Origin: Paenibacillus amylolyticus
GTDB lineage: Bacteria; Bacillota; Bacilli; Paenibacillales; Paenibacillaceae
Direction: 5' to 3'
DNA: 64,000 nucleotides
Assembly: GCF_001570725.1 (NCBI RefSeq)
Contig: NZ_BCNV01000006.1
Coordinates: 1-64,000, forward strand
Position 1 is the stretch's first letter; each line of letters opens with the position of its first letter. Both the position numbers and the translations under genes were made by a program. The notes beneath the pieces are model-generated. The model had not been told where the DNA came from, ran no database searches, and saw nothing but the letters and a program-made list of their open reading frames with translations. Shown one piece after another: positions 8,495-17,960 of the stretch.

Positions 8495-8686
8495 ACTATA
8501 TAAATTGAACTAAAGGTTATTTACACAGACACTACGATGACAGAACAACCTTCCAATCGCTGTTATCCCCAGATTTTTTGATTCCCTTTCTCAAGGGAAA
8601 ATCCGGTGATAAAGGCGAACGCTCCGCTTTTTCAGGTTTCTTCTGTCCTCGCCGTTATCGTGCAAATGATTAGTTCACCTACTATA
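8495..8686. repeat. MITE-like palindromic repeat, copy A (long form)
   Basis: The ends form a terminal inverted repeat (ACTATATAAATTGAAC on the left, TTAGTTCACCTACTATA on the right). The left 70 bp are nearly identical to the reverse complement of 21784-21866 and share CACTACGATGACAGA with 25267-25365. This copy has a 92-nt central segment (8568-8659) that the other two lack. That segment is bounded by the 10-bp direct repeats CGCTGTTATC (8558-8567) and CGCCGTTATC (8650-8659). No ORF is inside. It fills most of the 350-bp gap between the LysR gene and the ABC operon. Confidence 0.85.
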
Positions 8687-8820
8687 GATTTAATCTATGA
8701 ACATCAACAGAATTCATCTAAAAAGTTAATTCCAATTTTACATACAAGACATACAACTCGCGAAAGCGGACGTTAGACTGAGAACAGTGCAAGAGATCAA
8801 GTTACAGAAGACAGGCAGGG

Positions 8821-9843
8821 ATGCTTATGAAATTAGAGATGACAGGAATTCAAAAATCATTTAATCAAACACCCGCACTGCTGCCGACAGATCTAACGCT
8901 TGAACATGGAAAGTTCACGACACTGCTCGGCCCATCGGGCTGTGGCAAAACAACACTGCTCCGTATGTTGGCCGGGCTGGAACAGCCGGACGCGGGGGAG
9001 ATTCGTGCAGATGGTCAGTGTATCTACTCTGCGGCGAAGCGGATTGATATACCAACACACAAGCGTAATCTGGGCATGGTGTTTCAGGATTTTGCATTAT
9101 GGCCGCATATGACCGTATACGAAAATGTAGCGTTTGGCCTAAAGGCCGGAAAACAGAAATCAGATCTGCGGCAAAAAGTGAACGAAGCACTTGGTATGGT
9201 TCGCCTGCAAGGCATGGAAGATCGATATCCTCATCAGCTGTCTGGTGGACAGCAGCAACGGGTTGCTTTTGCCAGAGCTGTTGCGGTCAGACCTGGTGTG
9301 ATCCTGTTCGATGAGCCACTGAGTGCACTGGATGCTGTACTCCGGGAAGAGATGCGGATTGAGATGATGTCACTGGTTCGGGACATGGGATTGACTGCGC
9401 TGTACGTCACACATGATCAGATCGAGGCAATGTCGATGTCGGATGAGATTGTGGTGATGCAGAAGGGGCGGATCTTGCAAAAGGGCAGCCCGGAAACGAT
9501 CTACTCGGCACCAAGTGATCCGTATGTCGCTTCGTTTATCGGAAAGTCCAACTGGCTCACGCCTAATCAATCGATGGTGCGTCCAGAGCATGCCACCTGG
9601 AACAAAACAGGTCATGATGATCTGTGTTATCCGGGGACGGTACTTAGTGTCAGCTATGTAGGTGAGCGTTATGAAGTACGAGTGCAGATGGAAGGGCTGG
9701 GCGTATGGACAGCCTATATGAACCAAAGAGTGCGCCTAGGGGAGCGGGTTCAGCTTTATGTTGCTCCCGAGCGGATATGCCGAATGGATGGTTATGACCA
9801 CCCGAGTATGAAGCAAAACGAAGCGATCGCAGTGGCATATTAA
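8821..9843 (+). CDS. ABC transporter ATP-binding protein, Fe(III)/spermidine type
   Basis: 340 residues with all ATPase motifs: Walker A GPSGCGKT at 37-44, Q-loop Q89, signature LSGGQQQ at 140-146, Walker B ILFDEP at 161-166 and H-loop H198. A short TOBE-like domain follows (about 250-330). It energises uptake together with the permease at 11061, on the cytoplasmic face. It leads an operon in which the genes nearly touch. The start could be the ATG at 8821 or the one at 8827, which is better spaced from AGGCAGGG. The family (AfuC/FbpC/PotA group) includes iron, phosphonate, thiamine and sulfate systems, so the substrate is not settled. Confidence 0.9.
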   Translation: MLMKLEMTGIQKSFNQTPALLPTDLTLEHGKFTTLLGPSGCGKTTLLRMLAGLEQPDAGEIRADGQCIYSAAKRIDIPTHKRNLGMVFQDFALWPHMTVYENVAFGLKAGKQKSDLRQKVNEALGMVRLQGMEDRYPHQLSGGQQQRVAFARAVAVRPGVILFDEPLSALDAVLREEMRIEMMSLVRDMGLTALYVTHDQIEAMSMSDEIVVMQKGRILQKGSPETIYSAPSDPYVASFIGKSNWLTPNQSMVRPEHATWNKTGHDDLCYPGTVLSVSYVGERYEVRVQMEGLGVWTAYMNQRVRLGERVQLYVAPERICRMDGYDHPSMKQNEAIAVAY

Positions 9844-9913
9844 ATTGTTGAATGAGCACGCAGTTGGAAGCAGGAGTACACATTTTATTAGAAACCAGGG
9901 GAGATGGACGAAT

Positions 9914-10987
9914 ATGTTGGGTATGAAAACACGGAAAAAGAGTGCAATGCTGTTATTAACTGCGGTAATGAGTATCAGTTTGTTCGGATGTAGTACGGGC
10001 AACACAACTACAAGCAACGCGGCACAACCCGCGGGTGAAGGAAACACAGCAGCAGCTGCGGAAACAACGAAACCGGCTGGCGGCAAGCTTGTCTTGTACA
10101 GTGCTGGTCCACAGAAGCTGGCGGATAACATCGTGAGTGGATTTACGGACAAAACGGGGATTGAAGTCGAGATGTTCCAGGGAACGACAGGCAAAATTCT
10201 GGCTCGTATGGAAGCAGAGAAATCCAATCCGGTGGCAGACGTTGTAATCCTGGCCTCTTTACCATCAGCACAGGCTCTGAAAGCCGATGGACTGACTATG
10301 CCATACCCGGACGCAGCGAATGCAGACAAGCTGAACAAGGATTGGTCGGATGCAGAGGGCAACTACTTCAGCAGCAGCGCATCCGCACTGGGTATTGTAT
10401 ATAACACCAAACTGGTATCTACACCACCAACAAGTTGGGCAGAGCTTGCTACGCCTGCGTGGAAAGATGCAGTGAACATTCCCGACCCTACATTATCAGG
10501 TTCAGCACTCGACTTCATCACAGGATACCTGAGTGCGATTGGTGAAAAAGGATGGGATCTGCTGAGTGCCTATAAAGCCAATGGTGTAGCGATGGCGGGC
10601 GCCAATCAGGAAGCACTTGATCCGGTCATTACGGGTGCTAAAAGCATCGTAGCAGCAGGTGTGGATTACATGGCGTATTCCTCCAAAGCAAAAGGTGAAC
10701 CCCTGGATATCGTATATCCTGAGGAAGGCACGGTAATCAGCCCAAGACCGGCAGCGATTCTGAAATCCAGTCCGAATGTAGAGAATGCCAAAGCATTCAT
10801 TGACTACCTGTTGTCCGATGAAGCACAGAAGCTCGTTGCAGATGCTTATCTGATCCCAGGCCGCGAAGACATTGAAGCGACTAACCGTGCCAATGTGAAG
10901 GATATTCCACAACTTAAAGTGGACTGGAACTGGATGAGCGAGAATGGCGAAGAGACAGCGGCGCGTTTTTCGGAGACTTTTAAATAA
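9914..10987 (+). CDS. ABC transporter substrate-binding lipoprotein, Fe(III) type
   Basis: About 357 residues. A lipoprotein signal ends SISLFGC, followed by a low-complexity T/A linker. The mature protein is a type II binding fold: KLVLYSAGPQKLADNIVSGF, ADVVILASLPSAQALKADG, ALGIVYNTK, and a C-terminal AILKSSPNVENAKAFIDYLLS, as in AfuA/FbpA-type proteins. The ATG at 9914 is preferred because AGGGGAGA ends 9 bp before it; an upstream in-frame start would put a non-signal sequence before the export signal. It is the second gene of the operon. The same family also carries phosphonates and phosphoglycerate, so iron is not proven. Confidence 0.9.
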   Translation: MLGMKTRKKSAMLLLTAVMSISLFGCSTGNTTTSNAAQPAGEGNTAAAAETTKPAGGKLVLYSAGPQKLADNIVSGFTDKTGIEVEMFQGTTGKILARMEAEKSNPVADVVILASLPSAQALKADGLTMPYPDAANADKLNKDWSDAEGNYFSSSASALGIVYNTKLVSTPPTSWAELATPAWKDAVNIPDPTLSGSALDFITGYLSAIGEKGWDLLSAYKANGVAMAGANQEALDPVITGAKSIVAAGVDYMAYSSKAKGEPLDIVYPEEGTVISPRPAAILKSSPNVENAKAFIDYLLSDEAQKLVADAYLIPGREDIEATNRANVKDIPQLKVDWNWMSENGEETAARFSETFK

Positions 10988-11060
10988 GAAGAACAAGTAT
11001 AGAAACAATTAGGCAAAAGGAATACCTGCTGTCTGTGGAAAGTCATGTGAGGTGAACGTA

Positions 11061-12746
11061 GTGAAACCTGTTGGAATGGACAACAACCGAATTTTTCGGA
11101 GAGTGGGCGTGATTCTGGCCCTCTTTCTGCTGACCATAAGCATTGGCGTGCCGCTCTTGCTGATCTTCTGGCAAAGTGTGTATCCAGACGGACAATGGGA
11201 CTGGATGGCCCCAATTCGCACGATTACGGGTCATCATCTATCAGGTGTGCTGCTGAACTCCGTCTGGCTTGGCATCTGCGTTGTAGCGGTAACCACACTG
11301 CTGGCGCTGCCGCTGGCCTGGATGATGGCGAAGACCCGGATGGGCGAGCATCGCTGGGTCGATGTGATCCTGATGATTCCGTTCATGACCCCGCCGTATA
11401 TCGGCTCGATGGGCTGGATTCTGTTTATGCAAAAAGGGGGATATCTGCAGCAATGGGTACCATCATCTGCAGGCTGGAGTGAGTTGTTCTTCAGCTTCTG
11501 GGGCATGGTGCTCATCATGAGCTTGCATCTGTTCCCATTCCTGTATCTACTGCTTCGGGATGCATTGATTCGCATCGGTGGCAATCTGGAAGAAGCGGGA
11601 GCCGTGCACGGTGCACGTGCGGGGTATCGTTTCAGACGCATTATTCTACCCCTGTTGTTGTCGTCTTACGGCATGGGCATCATGCTGGTCTTTGTCAAAA
11701 CGATTGCGGAATTCGGAACACCGGCGACCTTTGGACGCAAGATTGGCTTTTATGTCATGACCTCCGAGATCCATAAGTACATCTCCAGTTGGCCGATTGA
11801 CTTCGGTAAGGCGACTTCGCTGGCATCGGTGCTGCTGTCCGTCTGTCTGGTGATGTGGTATATGCAGTCTGCCATGAGTCGCAAGTTCACGTATCGTCTG
11901 GTTGGTGGCAAAGGGCAACGTTCGAAGCGATATTCTCTTCGTGGCGGAGCAGGATGGTTGTGTGGGGCGTATCTTGCGATTCTGTTGATCCTGTCGATAG
12001 GTATCCCGTATTTCTCCATCATAGCCGCTTCGACCATGAAGTTACGGGGATCAGGAATTGCTTTTGATAATCTGACCTTGGATCATTACAAGGAACTGTT
12101 ATCTTGGGGATCGGTGAGCATGAAGGCCATCGGGAACAGTCTCGGGCTATCCCTTGCGGCTTCAACGGTCGCTGTTATTATCGGTACGGGGTTTGCACTC
12201 GCGATCGGCAGATCATCTTCATTCATGCAGCGTGTGATTGACTTATTCAGTCTGTTGCCTAATACGGTGCCGGGTATCGTGATGGTGGTGGGTCTGATTC
12301 TCTTCTGGAACTCACCTTGGATGCCAGTCACGTTGTATAACACCTACGGCATGGTTGTTCTCACGTACGTTGTTCTCTTCTTGCCTTACACGGTGCAGTA
12401 TGTAAAATCGAGCTTTACCCAGATTGACGGAACATTGTTCCAGGCTGGGCAAGTATTTGGCGGGAAGCCGCTGTATATTCTGCGGCGAATTCTGATCCCG
12501 CTAATCCTACCCGGCATGCTGGCCGGCTGGATGATGACCTTTACGATTGCTACCCGTGAGTTGGTAGGTTCGTTGTTGATTCTTCCGCCGTCGATGCAGA
12601 CGTCGGCCACGTATATTTTTGCCCAGTTTGAACAAGGTCAGGTATCACTGGGAATGGCGATGGCCGTTGTGACTGTAGGTATGACGGTGCTGATGCTGCT
12701 GGGAATCGAACTGCTGAATTCAAAGAGAAAGTGGAATGCATCATGA
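11061..12746 (+). CDS. ABC transporter permease, fused two-domain Fe(III) type
   Basis: About 561 residues with roughly twelve membrane segments in two homologous halves, like FbpB/AfuB/ThiP. Each half carries an EAA-type loop that docks on the ATPase: EAGAVHGARAGYRFRRIILP in the first and QAGQVFGGKPLYILRRILIP in the second. It therefore supplies both halves of the channel from one gene. GTG at 11061 is chosen because GTGAGGTGA ends 5 bp before it; GTG 11052 and ATG 11076 are alternatives. Its last bases overlap the next gene (ATGA), which indicates translational coupling. Confidence 0.9.
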   Translation: MKPVGMDNNRIFRRVGVILALFLLTISIGVPLLLIFWQSVYPDGQWDWMAPIRTITGHHLSGVLLNSVWLGICVVAVTTLLALPLAWMMAKTRMGEHRWVDVILMIPFMTPPYIGSMGWILFMQKGGYLQQWVPSSAGWSELFFSFWGMVLIMSLHLFPFLYLLLRDALIRIGGNLEEAGAVHGARAGYRFRRIILPLLLSSYGMGIMLVFVKTIAEFGTPATFGRKIGFYVMTSEIHKYISSWPIDFGKATSLASVLLSVCLVMWYMQSAMSRKFTYRLVGGKGQRSKRYSLRGGAGWLCGAYLAILLILSIGIPYFSIIAASTMKLRGSGIAFDNLTLDHYKELLSWGSVSMKAIGNSLGLSLAASTVAVIIGTGFALAIGRSSSFMQRVIDLFSLLPNTVPGIVMVVGLILFWNSPWMPVTLYNTYGMVVLTYVVLFLPYTVQYVKSSFTQIDGTLFQAGQVFGGKPLYILRRILIPLILPGMLAGWMMTFTIATRELVGSLLILPPSMQTSATYIFAQFEQGQVSLGMAMAVVTVGMTVLMLLGIELLNSKRKWNAS

Positions 12747-14323
12747 TCAAACTGAACGTATGGGGCGGTGCAGGGGAACACGGACGTTCCGCCTATCTCC
12801 TGAGCGGGAGCAATGTTCGCCTATTGCTGGATTGTGGTGTGAAAAAAGAAGGCACGGGCCAGTATCCGCTGATTGAACCAGAGATTGTCCCGCAACTGGA
12901 TGCGGTGTTTTTGTCCCACGCCCATGAGGATCATTCGGTCGCCATCCCTTTGCTGTATAAGATGGGCTACCAGGGTGAAGTGTGGACGACGAGAGAGACG
13001 AGGGCGCAGCTGCGTACGTATTTTGCCAACTGGCGTAGGTTTGTAGAGCGTATGGGCGAAGAACTTCCTTATGATGAAGCAGACGAGCAGGCTATTCGTT
13101 ATCGGTATCTGGAGGATGAGGTCGTATCCCTAACTTGGTTCGAACCCATTCCTGAAGTAAAAGTGATGTGGGGCCGGAGTGGACATCTGGCTGGATCGGT
13201 GTGGTTTGGGGTTGAAATGGAAGGTAAGCGGATTTTTTATTCCGGGGACTACACTTCCGAGTCGATGCTTTTACAGGCGGATTGCCCAGCGGAGGCGTTC
13301 TCACAGGCAAACATGATTCGTGAAAATCTGTTATTTGATACTCCGAGCAGTGAACGGTGGGATGCGGAGGAACTAATCGCTATAAACAGTGGGCAAAAGG
13401 CTGGAGAATTGATAGCGTCACAGGATCGGATATCTGTTGCATCAGAGGCGTCGCCAAGAACACTTGTATCCACGGAGACACTCATGAAGCAGGAGAATTT
13501 CACATCTAACGGAGCAGATGGAGCAGGCAGAGCAAACCTAACAGACGTAGCAGAAGTATCTTCTGTCGGGCTGGTGGATCTGGCGATCGTTGATGCGGCC
13601 TATGGTACGGACCAAGATACACAGGCTGACAAACTGGAACAGCTCGAACGGGCCATTCGCCAGACAATTGCTCGATGCGGAAAGGTGCTCTTACCCATGC
13701 CTGTCGTAGGGCGTGGACAGGAGATCCTACTGTGGGCACAGCAACAATTCCCGACTGTTCCAATCGTAGTGGAGCAAGGGCTGGTGGACGGTATGAAGCA
13801 GCTTATGCATGTTCCATACTGGTTGAGGGAGCAGGGAGCGCATGTCACTGGAAGTCCGTTACAAGACGAAATAGATTTCTTTCTGACTGGACGAGGATGG
13901 GATCTGCCTACGACCACTCTAGAGCGGGAACAACTGTTGAATCAACATGCTGCTTCGCTATGGTTCATTCCGGACGGCATGATGCAGTCCTCGCTTGCCC
14001 GCTGGTATTATAGCCAATTATCAGACAGCGAGGAGAACCTAATTCTGCTCACCGGGCATGTTGCTCATGGTACATTTGCTGACAAGCTGCTACAGGTTCC
14101 TGACAACTATGGAGCATGTGAGGTGCGGAAAATACGCTATAAAGTGCATCAGGGCTGGAAGGATGTTGAGCGGATGATGCTTGGAATTCCAGCAAGGCAT
14201 ACGGTCCTTGTGCATGCTGAACGAGCAGAGACGGACAGATTAAAAGAAGGTTTACTCAAGAATAGCCCATCACCGGGAACAGTGATACATTCACTGTCTG
14301 CTGGTGACGAGCTATATGTGTGA
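12743..14323 (+). CDS. Metallo-beta-lactamase-fold hydrolase, beta-CASP-like
   Basis: 526 residues from the ATG that overlaps the permease stop. The metal site is intact: HAHEDH at 59-64, GHLAGS with H148, and SGDY with D169. Further on, VVGRGQEILLWAQQ resembles the beta-CASP GRxQE segment, and a late VLVHAERAETDRLKEGL resembles the final histidine motif, so an RNA- or DNA-processing nuclease-like fold is plausible. About 70 hydrophilic residues (roughly 210-280) interrupt the domain and look like a lineage-specific insert. No signal peptide is present, so it should be cytoplasmic. Coupling to an ABC transporter is unexpected. The actual substrate is unknown. Confidence 0.8.
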   Translation: MIKLNVWGGAGEHGRSAYLLSGSNVRLLLDCGVKKEGTGQYPLIEPEIVPQLDAVFLSHAHEDHSVAIPLLYKMGYQGEVWTTRETRAQLRTYFANWRRFVERMGEELPYDEADEQAIRYRYLEDEVVSLTWFEPIPEVKVMWGRSGHLAGSVWFGVEMEGKRIFYSGDYTSESMLLQADCPAEAFSQANMIRENLLFDTPSSERWDAEELIAINSGQKAGELIASQDRISVASEASPRTLVSTETLMKQENFTSNGADGAGRANLTDVAEVSSVGLVDLAIVDAAYGTDQDTQADKLEQLERAIRQTIARCGKVLLPMPVVGRGQEILLWAQQQFPTVPIVVEQGLVDGMKQLMHVPYWLREQGAHVTGSPLQDEIDFFLTGRGWDLPTTTLEREQLLNQHAASLWFIPDGMMQSSLARWYYSQLSDSEENLILLTGHVAHGTFADKLLQVPDNYGACEVRKIRYKVHQGWKDVERMMLGIPARHTVLVHAERAETDRLKEGLLKNSPSPGTVIHSLSAGDELYV

Positions 14324-14356
14324 ATTGTGCATGAATCGAATTAATGCGTCAGATTG

Positions 14357-14381
14357 GAACGTCCCTGGGGACGTTCTTTTT
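14357..14381 (+). terminator. Terminator of the ABC/metallohydrolase operon
   Basis: Perfect stem GAACGTCCC/GGGACGTTC with a TG loop, followed by TTTTT, 34 bp after the last stop codon of the operon. Confidence 0.85.
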
Positions 14382-14399
14382 CCATTGAATTGTTATAAT

Positions 14400-14960
14400 T
14401 TAAGGTTCGCGATGAATGGGGTGCTCCAGTTCAGCATGACCCATCAAACTATCAACGGCTTCACCGTCCACCAGTATATCCAGGCTATTTACTTCATCAA
14501 ATTGAAACATCGTTGTGGTTAAAGCTTCCAATGCGAGCAGTTCTCCACTGGTACCGAGGTTGGCTTCAGCGGGGATATGAACATCCAAAGTTACCGTACC
14601 CTCAGCATATTGGACAGAGAGCAATTCAACCTGTTCCCAAAGGGAAACAAGCTCTGAATCAGTGTTCGTTTGCAGAGCTGTAAATGTTTTTTTATATTTT
14701 TCGGAGTCATCCTTGTACTCAATTTCCTGCTCTGTTTTCTCAAGCTCCAGTACCTGAGAGTCTGCCAAGTAAACGTCGACGACTTGTGTATTCATTTTGT
14801 CCAGATCCACCTCCGGTTCGGATGGGTTTGGTGACTGCGCCTGTCCCCCCTGTACAGCAGGTTCATTCGATCCGGATTCACTCACTGGCTTCTGGGCACA
14901 TCCGACTCCGATAAGGATCAAACATGATAATATAAGTGCACAACCTATCTTCTTATTCAA
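14400..14960 (-). CDS. GerMN-domain lipoprotein
   Basis: 186 residues. The lipoprotein signal ends LIGVGCAQ (Cys about 21) and is followed by a Ser/Glu/Pro linker. The domain from about residue 55 reads VVDVYLADSQVLELEKTEQEI and ends LTTTMFQFDEVNSLDILVDGE, a GerMN pattern like that in B. subtilis GerM, which acts in spore envelope assembly and germination. It lies directly downstream of the amidase gene on the same strand (34 bp gap), so the two may be co-transcribed and work at the cell surface on peptidoglycan. A role in vegetative cells is equally possible. Confidence 0.85.
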   Translation of the reverse strand: MNKKIGCALILSCLILIGVGCAQKPVSESGSNEPAVQGGQAQSPNPSEPEVDLDKMNTQVVDVYLADSQVLELEKTEQEIEYKDDSEKYKKTFTALQTNTDSELVSLWEQVELLSVQYAEGTVTLDVHIPAEANLGTSGELLALEALTTTMFQFDEVNSLDILVDGEAVDSLMGHAELEHPIHREP

Positions 14961-14994
14961 AGAATCACTTCCTTCATCTAATGTATTTAATGAT

Positions 14995-16407
14995 TTATAG
15001 GCCCAAATACTCCTTGATTCCGTCGGCTATCGCTTGAGCCGCTTTCATCTGAACAACTTCAGATGACATCAGTTCTTCATCGAGCACATTACTCAGGAAT
15101 CCCACTTCCAAAAGCACGGCAGGCATGGTCGTGTCTCGGATCACTTCCAAGTTGCCATTTTTCACACCACGGTCTCTGAGCCCCATGGCTTTCACTAAAC
15201 GTTGATGAATAATAGTAGCTAATTCCTTGCTGTTACTGCGTTGATAATAGTATGTCTCCGTACCTGTCGCCTGAGGTGCAGACTTCACGCTATTGCCATG
15301 GATGGATACAAATACATCCGCATTTAATTGATTGGCGAGCTGAACACGCTCAGGGCGGGTTGGATAAGTATCACCCTCACGAGTCATCACCAATTCGATA
15401 TTTGGCTCATTGAGCAACAGGGCTTGTACTTTGTGAGCCAATGCCAGATTGTAGTCCTTTTCGGGTTTTTTAGTAATACTGATCGTCCCTGGATCACTGC
15501 CACCGTGTCCTGGATCGATCACAACGACCTTGCGTCCTGAATCACCTATTGGAGTTACAGGAGTAGGTGCGACGTTGTCTCCTGCAACATTTAGGTCAAT
15601 AATCATTTTATCGGCAATGACGTTCTGGCTATACTGGATATCCTTCACATGATTCAATTCTACAACAATTCGAACTTGCGCCGGATCTCGTTTGAACAGC
15701 GAGTATCTCACTTCCGTCACATTGGGATAACCGCTCACGTCCAGCTTGCCATTGAATCCCTGATCCAGCGGTTGGGACAGATCTCCAAAGGTGGCCCCGG
15801 GCAAGTCCACAACCAGACGATCAGGATACTTGAGGGTCGTTATTACCGGCTGAACGGCCCGATCGGTGGATAAAACGAGCTGATTATTGGTAAATTGGAT
15901 ATCGGTAACCTGAGCGTCAGATATGGAGTCCCCTTTTCCAGAAATGTTGCCTGGGTCGATAGCAGGTTCCTTACTAGTGTTCGTTAAGTATACGATCTTG
16001 TCTTGATTGTTCCATCTTACCTTAAGCCCCATTTGTTCACTGACAAATCGAATGGGCACCACCAGCGTTTTGTTCAAAATTTGCGGTGCTGTGTTTAAGG
16101 TGACTTGCTTGTCGGCAACCATGGCTTGCTTTTGATCCACGGTTAGCGAAATCGTCTGTTGATCTTGCTGGATTTTTACAGTGCGTGCTTGCTGGTTCCA
16201 ATCGACTTTGAATTTCAAATTTTCGGCAACAACACGAATCGGGATCATCACGTTTTTATTGATAATCGTCACCTGTACATCACTTGGGAGGACTAATTCC
16301 TCTCCATCCATAACGATTTTCGACGTGCTTGCAGCGGCATTTCCCTGAGTAGGGAGCAAAACGAGTAAGAACAGGCTCAAAAACAGTAGTAAAATGGTTT
16401 TCTTCAT
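14995..16407 (-). CDS. N-acetylmuramoyl-L-alanine amidase with stalk and AMIN domains
   Basis: 470 residues: signal peptide (1-25), a copper-amine-oxidase N-like stalk domain (about 30-145, VPIRFVSEQMGLKVRWNN), an AMIN domain (about 165-275) that targets septal or surface polymers, and an Amidase_3 zinc hydrolase (about 290-470). The last begins VVVIDPGHGGSDPGT, with later SIHGNS and LLEVGFLSN motifs, so the catalytic residues appear intact. It cuts the bond between MurNAc and L-Ala in peptidoglycan outside the membrane. GAGGTG precedes the ATG. The stalk domain is typical of Paenibacillus surface enzymes and recurs in the gene at 16560. Confidence 0.92.
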   Translation of the reverse strand: MKKTILLLFLSLFLLVLLPTQGNAAASTSKIVMDGEELVLPSDVQVTIINKNVMIPIRVVAENLKFKVDWNQQARTVKIQQDQQTISLTVDQKQAMVADKQVTLNTAPQILNKTLVVPIRFVSEQMGLKVRWNNQDKIVYLTNTSKEPAIDPGNISGKGDSISDAQVTDIQFTNNQLVLSTDRAVQPVITTLKYPDRLVVDLPGATFGDLSQPLDQGFNGKLDVSGYPNVTEVRYSLFKRDPAQVRIVVELNHVKDIQYSQNVIADKMIIDLNVAGDNVAPTPVTPIGDSGRKVVVIDPGHGGSDPGTISITKKPEKDYNLALAHKVQALLLNEPNIELVMTREGDTYPTRPERVQLANQLNADVFVSIHGNSVKSAPQATGTETYYYQRSNSKELATIIHQRLVKAMGLRDRGVKNGNLEVIRDTTMPAVLLEVGFLSNVLDEELMSSEVVQMKAAQAIADGIKEYLGL

Positions 16408-16505
16408 TATGCACCTCGACTAGTATTAGATCTTTTTTTAATTCCAGAATATACCTACATAATATAAACGGTAAAATTGTAAAAATGTTTCTTTTTAACT
16501 AAATA

Positions 16506-16539
16506 AAAGAGACGATCCTGCTGAAGGATCGCCTCTTAT
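16506..16539. terminator. Terminator between serine hydrolase and amidase genes
   Basis: Stem AAGAGACGATCCT / AGGATCGCCTCTT with one mismatch and a 5-nt loop (GCTGA). On the minus strand it is followed by a T-rich stretch, so it should end transcription of the gene 17960-16560. Confidence 0.75.
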
Positions 16540-16559
16540 TGCTTTTTATGAAAATAAAA

Positions 16560-17960
16560 TTATTGCAATTGCAGTGCTTTAGCTGTTTTTGCCTCAACTT
16601 CATCCAAAAGTGAAGTCATGTCCATACCTGCATGATTGCCGAGCAGGATAATGGTGATATCATCGGACAGATTACGTGAAAAGGCTGTAGCAAACCCGCC
16701 ACCACTACCGTTGTGGAAGACGGTACGGTTCGTGCCGTTCTCTTTCAGAATCCAGGCGTAGCCATAGTTTTTATCAGAGTAAGGTTCATACATTTGTTCA
16801 ATCGTATCCTGGCTTAGAATCTGGTCCGTATACAAGGCACGATCCCATTTGAGCATATCGTCCACCGTGGAATAGATGGTTCCTGATCCGGATTGAGATA
16901 CATAGTAAGGAGCAGTTACCCATGCGTTATTTTGTTGAACAAAACCACTAATGGTATGCACTTTACGGGAGGCCTCTCCCGAATTTTTCATGCCAAGTGG
17001 CTTCAGTATCGTCTGCTGCACGTAATCGGCATAACTCATGCCGGATACCTGTTCAACGACGTAAGCGAGCAGAACATACCCGCTGTTGCTGTACAGATAA
17101 GCACTCCCTGGTTCAAACTTCAGCGTTTTGTGGCGAATCTCCTCTACAGTCTCTTCCATAGAAGTTCCTTCACCCCGACCGAATGCGGATGGCAGACCTG
17201 AGGTCTGAGATAAGAGCATATGCAGCGTGATCTGATCTCCCTTCGGTATACCGGAGATGTACTTGGATATTGGATCTTGCACATCAACCTTTCCTTCTTC
17301 CGCCAGACTAAGAATGGAAGCGGCCGTGAAGGATTTGCTCAGCGATGCGATTCGAGTCTTCTGATCCGGACGATTCAGTGTCTGTTCGTCGGCAAGTCCG
17401 TAGCCTTGCTTTAGAAGTACTTCACCATCACGGGCAATCAGAGCCATGCCCGGATAGTTGATCTCGCGCAGATACGTATCTACGCTGGCAACTTCGCTCT
17501 TCAGCAGGCTGACTTGATCGGTTACCATATTCACACTCATCTGACCTGTAGCTGTACGTTGGACCTTGATATCGGCCTTAATTGCATTAGCCATTGCCCG
17601 AACAGGTACCATCAACGTACCGTTAACCGTACGTGAATTCACACCTGTCGCCAGATCAACCTGGTTTACCTTAATGAAATTGCTGCCAGCCTGATGGACC
17701 AGCTTGTCTCTGCCAACGGTAATGGTAGCCGTCTTGGTGCGATTATCCCATTTCAATGTGCCTTTAACCGATGTGACCACATCCCGCAGTGGAACAAACG
17801 TTGAACCTTTGATGATAAGTGGTGCGTTCTTCCAGGATTGTTGCTCACCATTCACTTCAATGTGAACTGCTTGCGTCGTCTGCGCTGCAGATGCCGTGGT
17901 ACCAGCTTGTCCCAGAATCGGGCCTGCGCACAGGATGAGCGCTAACAGAATGCGGAACAT
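16560..17960 (-). CDS. Secreted serine hydrolase (beta-lactamase/DD-peptidase fold) with stalk domain
   Basis: 466 residues: signal peptide ending TTASAA, a copper-amine-oxidase N-like stalk (about 30-145), then a class C beta-lactamase-like domain with the catalytic S206-x-x-K209 (SLSK), a YSN motif (LYSNSGY) and a late HNGSGGG that replaces the KTG box. The family includes penicillin-binding esterases and DD-peptidases; the substrate is unknown. The ATG at 17960 has no good ribosome binding site. A strong GGAAGGAGAGG lies about 60 bp upstream, and the frame stays open to it without ATG, GTG or TTG (see findings), so the true start may be a rare ATC or ATT codon. Confidence 0.87.
   Translation of the reverse strand: MFRILLALILCAGPILGQAGTTASAAQTTQAVHIEVNGEQQSWKNAPLIIKGSTFVPLRDVVTSVKGTLKWDNRTKTATITVGRDKLVHQAGSNFIKVNQVDLATGVNSRTVNGTLMVPVRAMANAIKADIKVQRTATGQMSVNMVTDQVSLLKSEVASVDTYLREINYPGMALIARDGEVLLKQGYGLADEQTLNRPDQKTRIASLSKSFTAASILSLAEEGKVDVQDPISKYISGIPKGDQITLHMLLSQTSGLPSAFGRGEGTSMEETVEEIRHKTLKFEPGSAYLYSNSGYVLLAYVVEQVSGMSYADYVQQTILKPLGMKNSGEASRKVHTISGFVQQNNAWVTAPYYVSQSGSGTIYSTVDDMLKWDRALYTDQILSQDTIEQMYEPYSDKNYGYAWILKENGTNRTVFHNGSGGGFATAFSRNLSDDITIILLGNHAGMDMTSLLDEVEAKTAKALQLQ

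Noticed and set aside
9736-10362. Antisense ORF of 208 codons across the ATPase/binding-protein junction
   Set aside because: It crosses two well-supported sense genes and has no start context.
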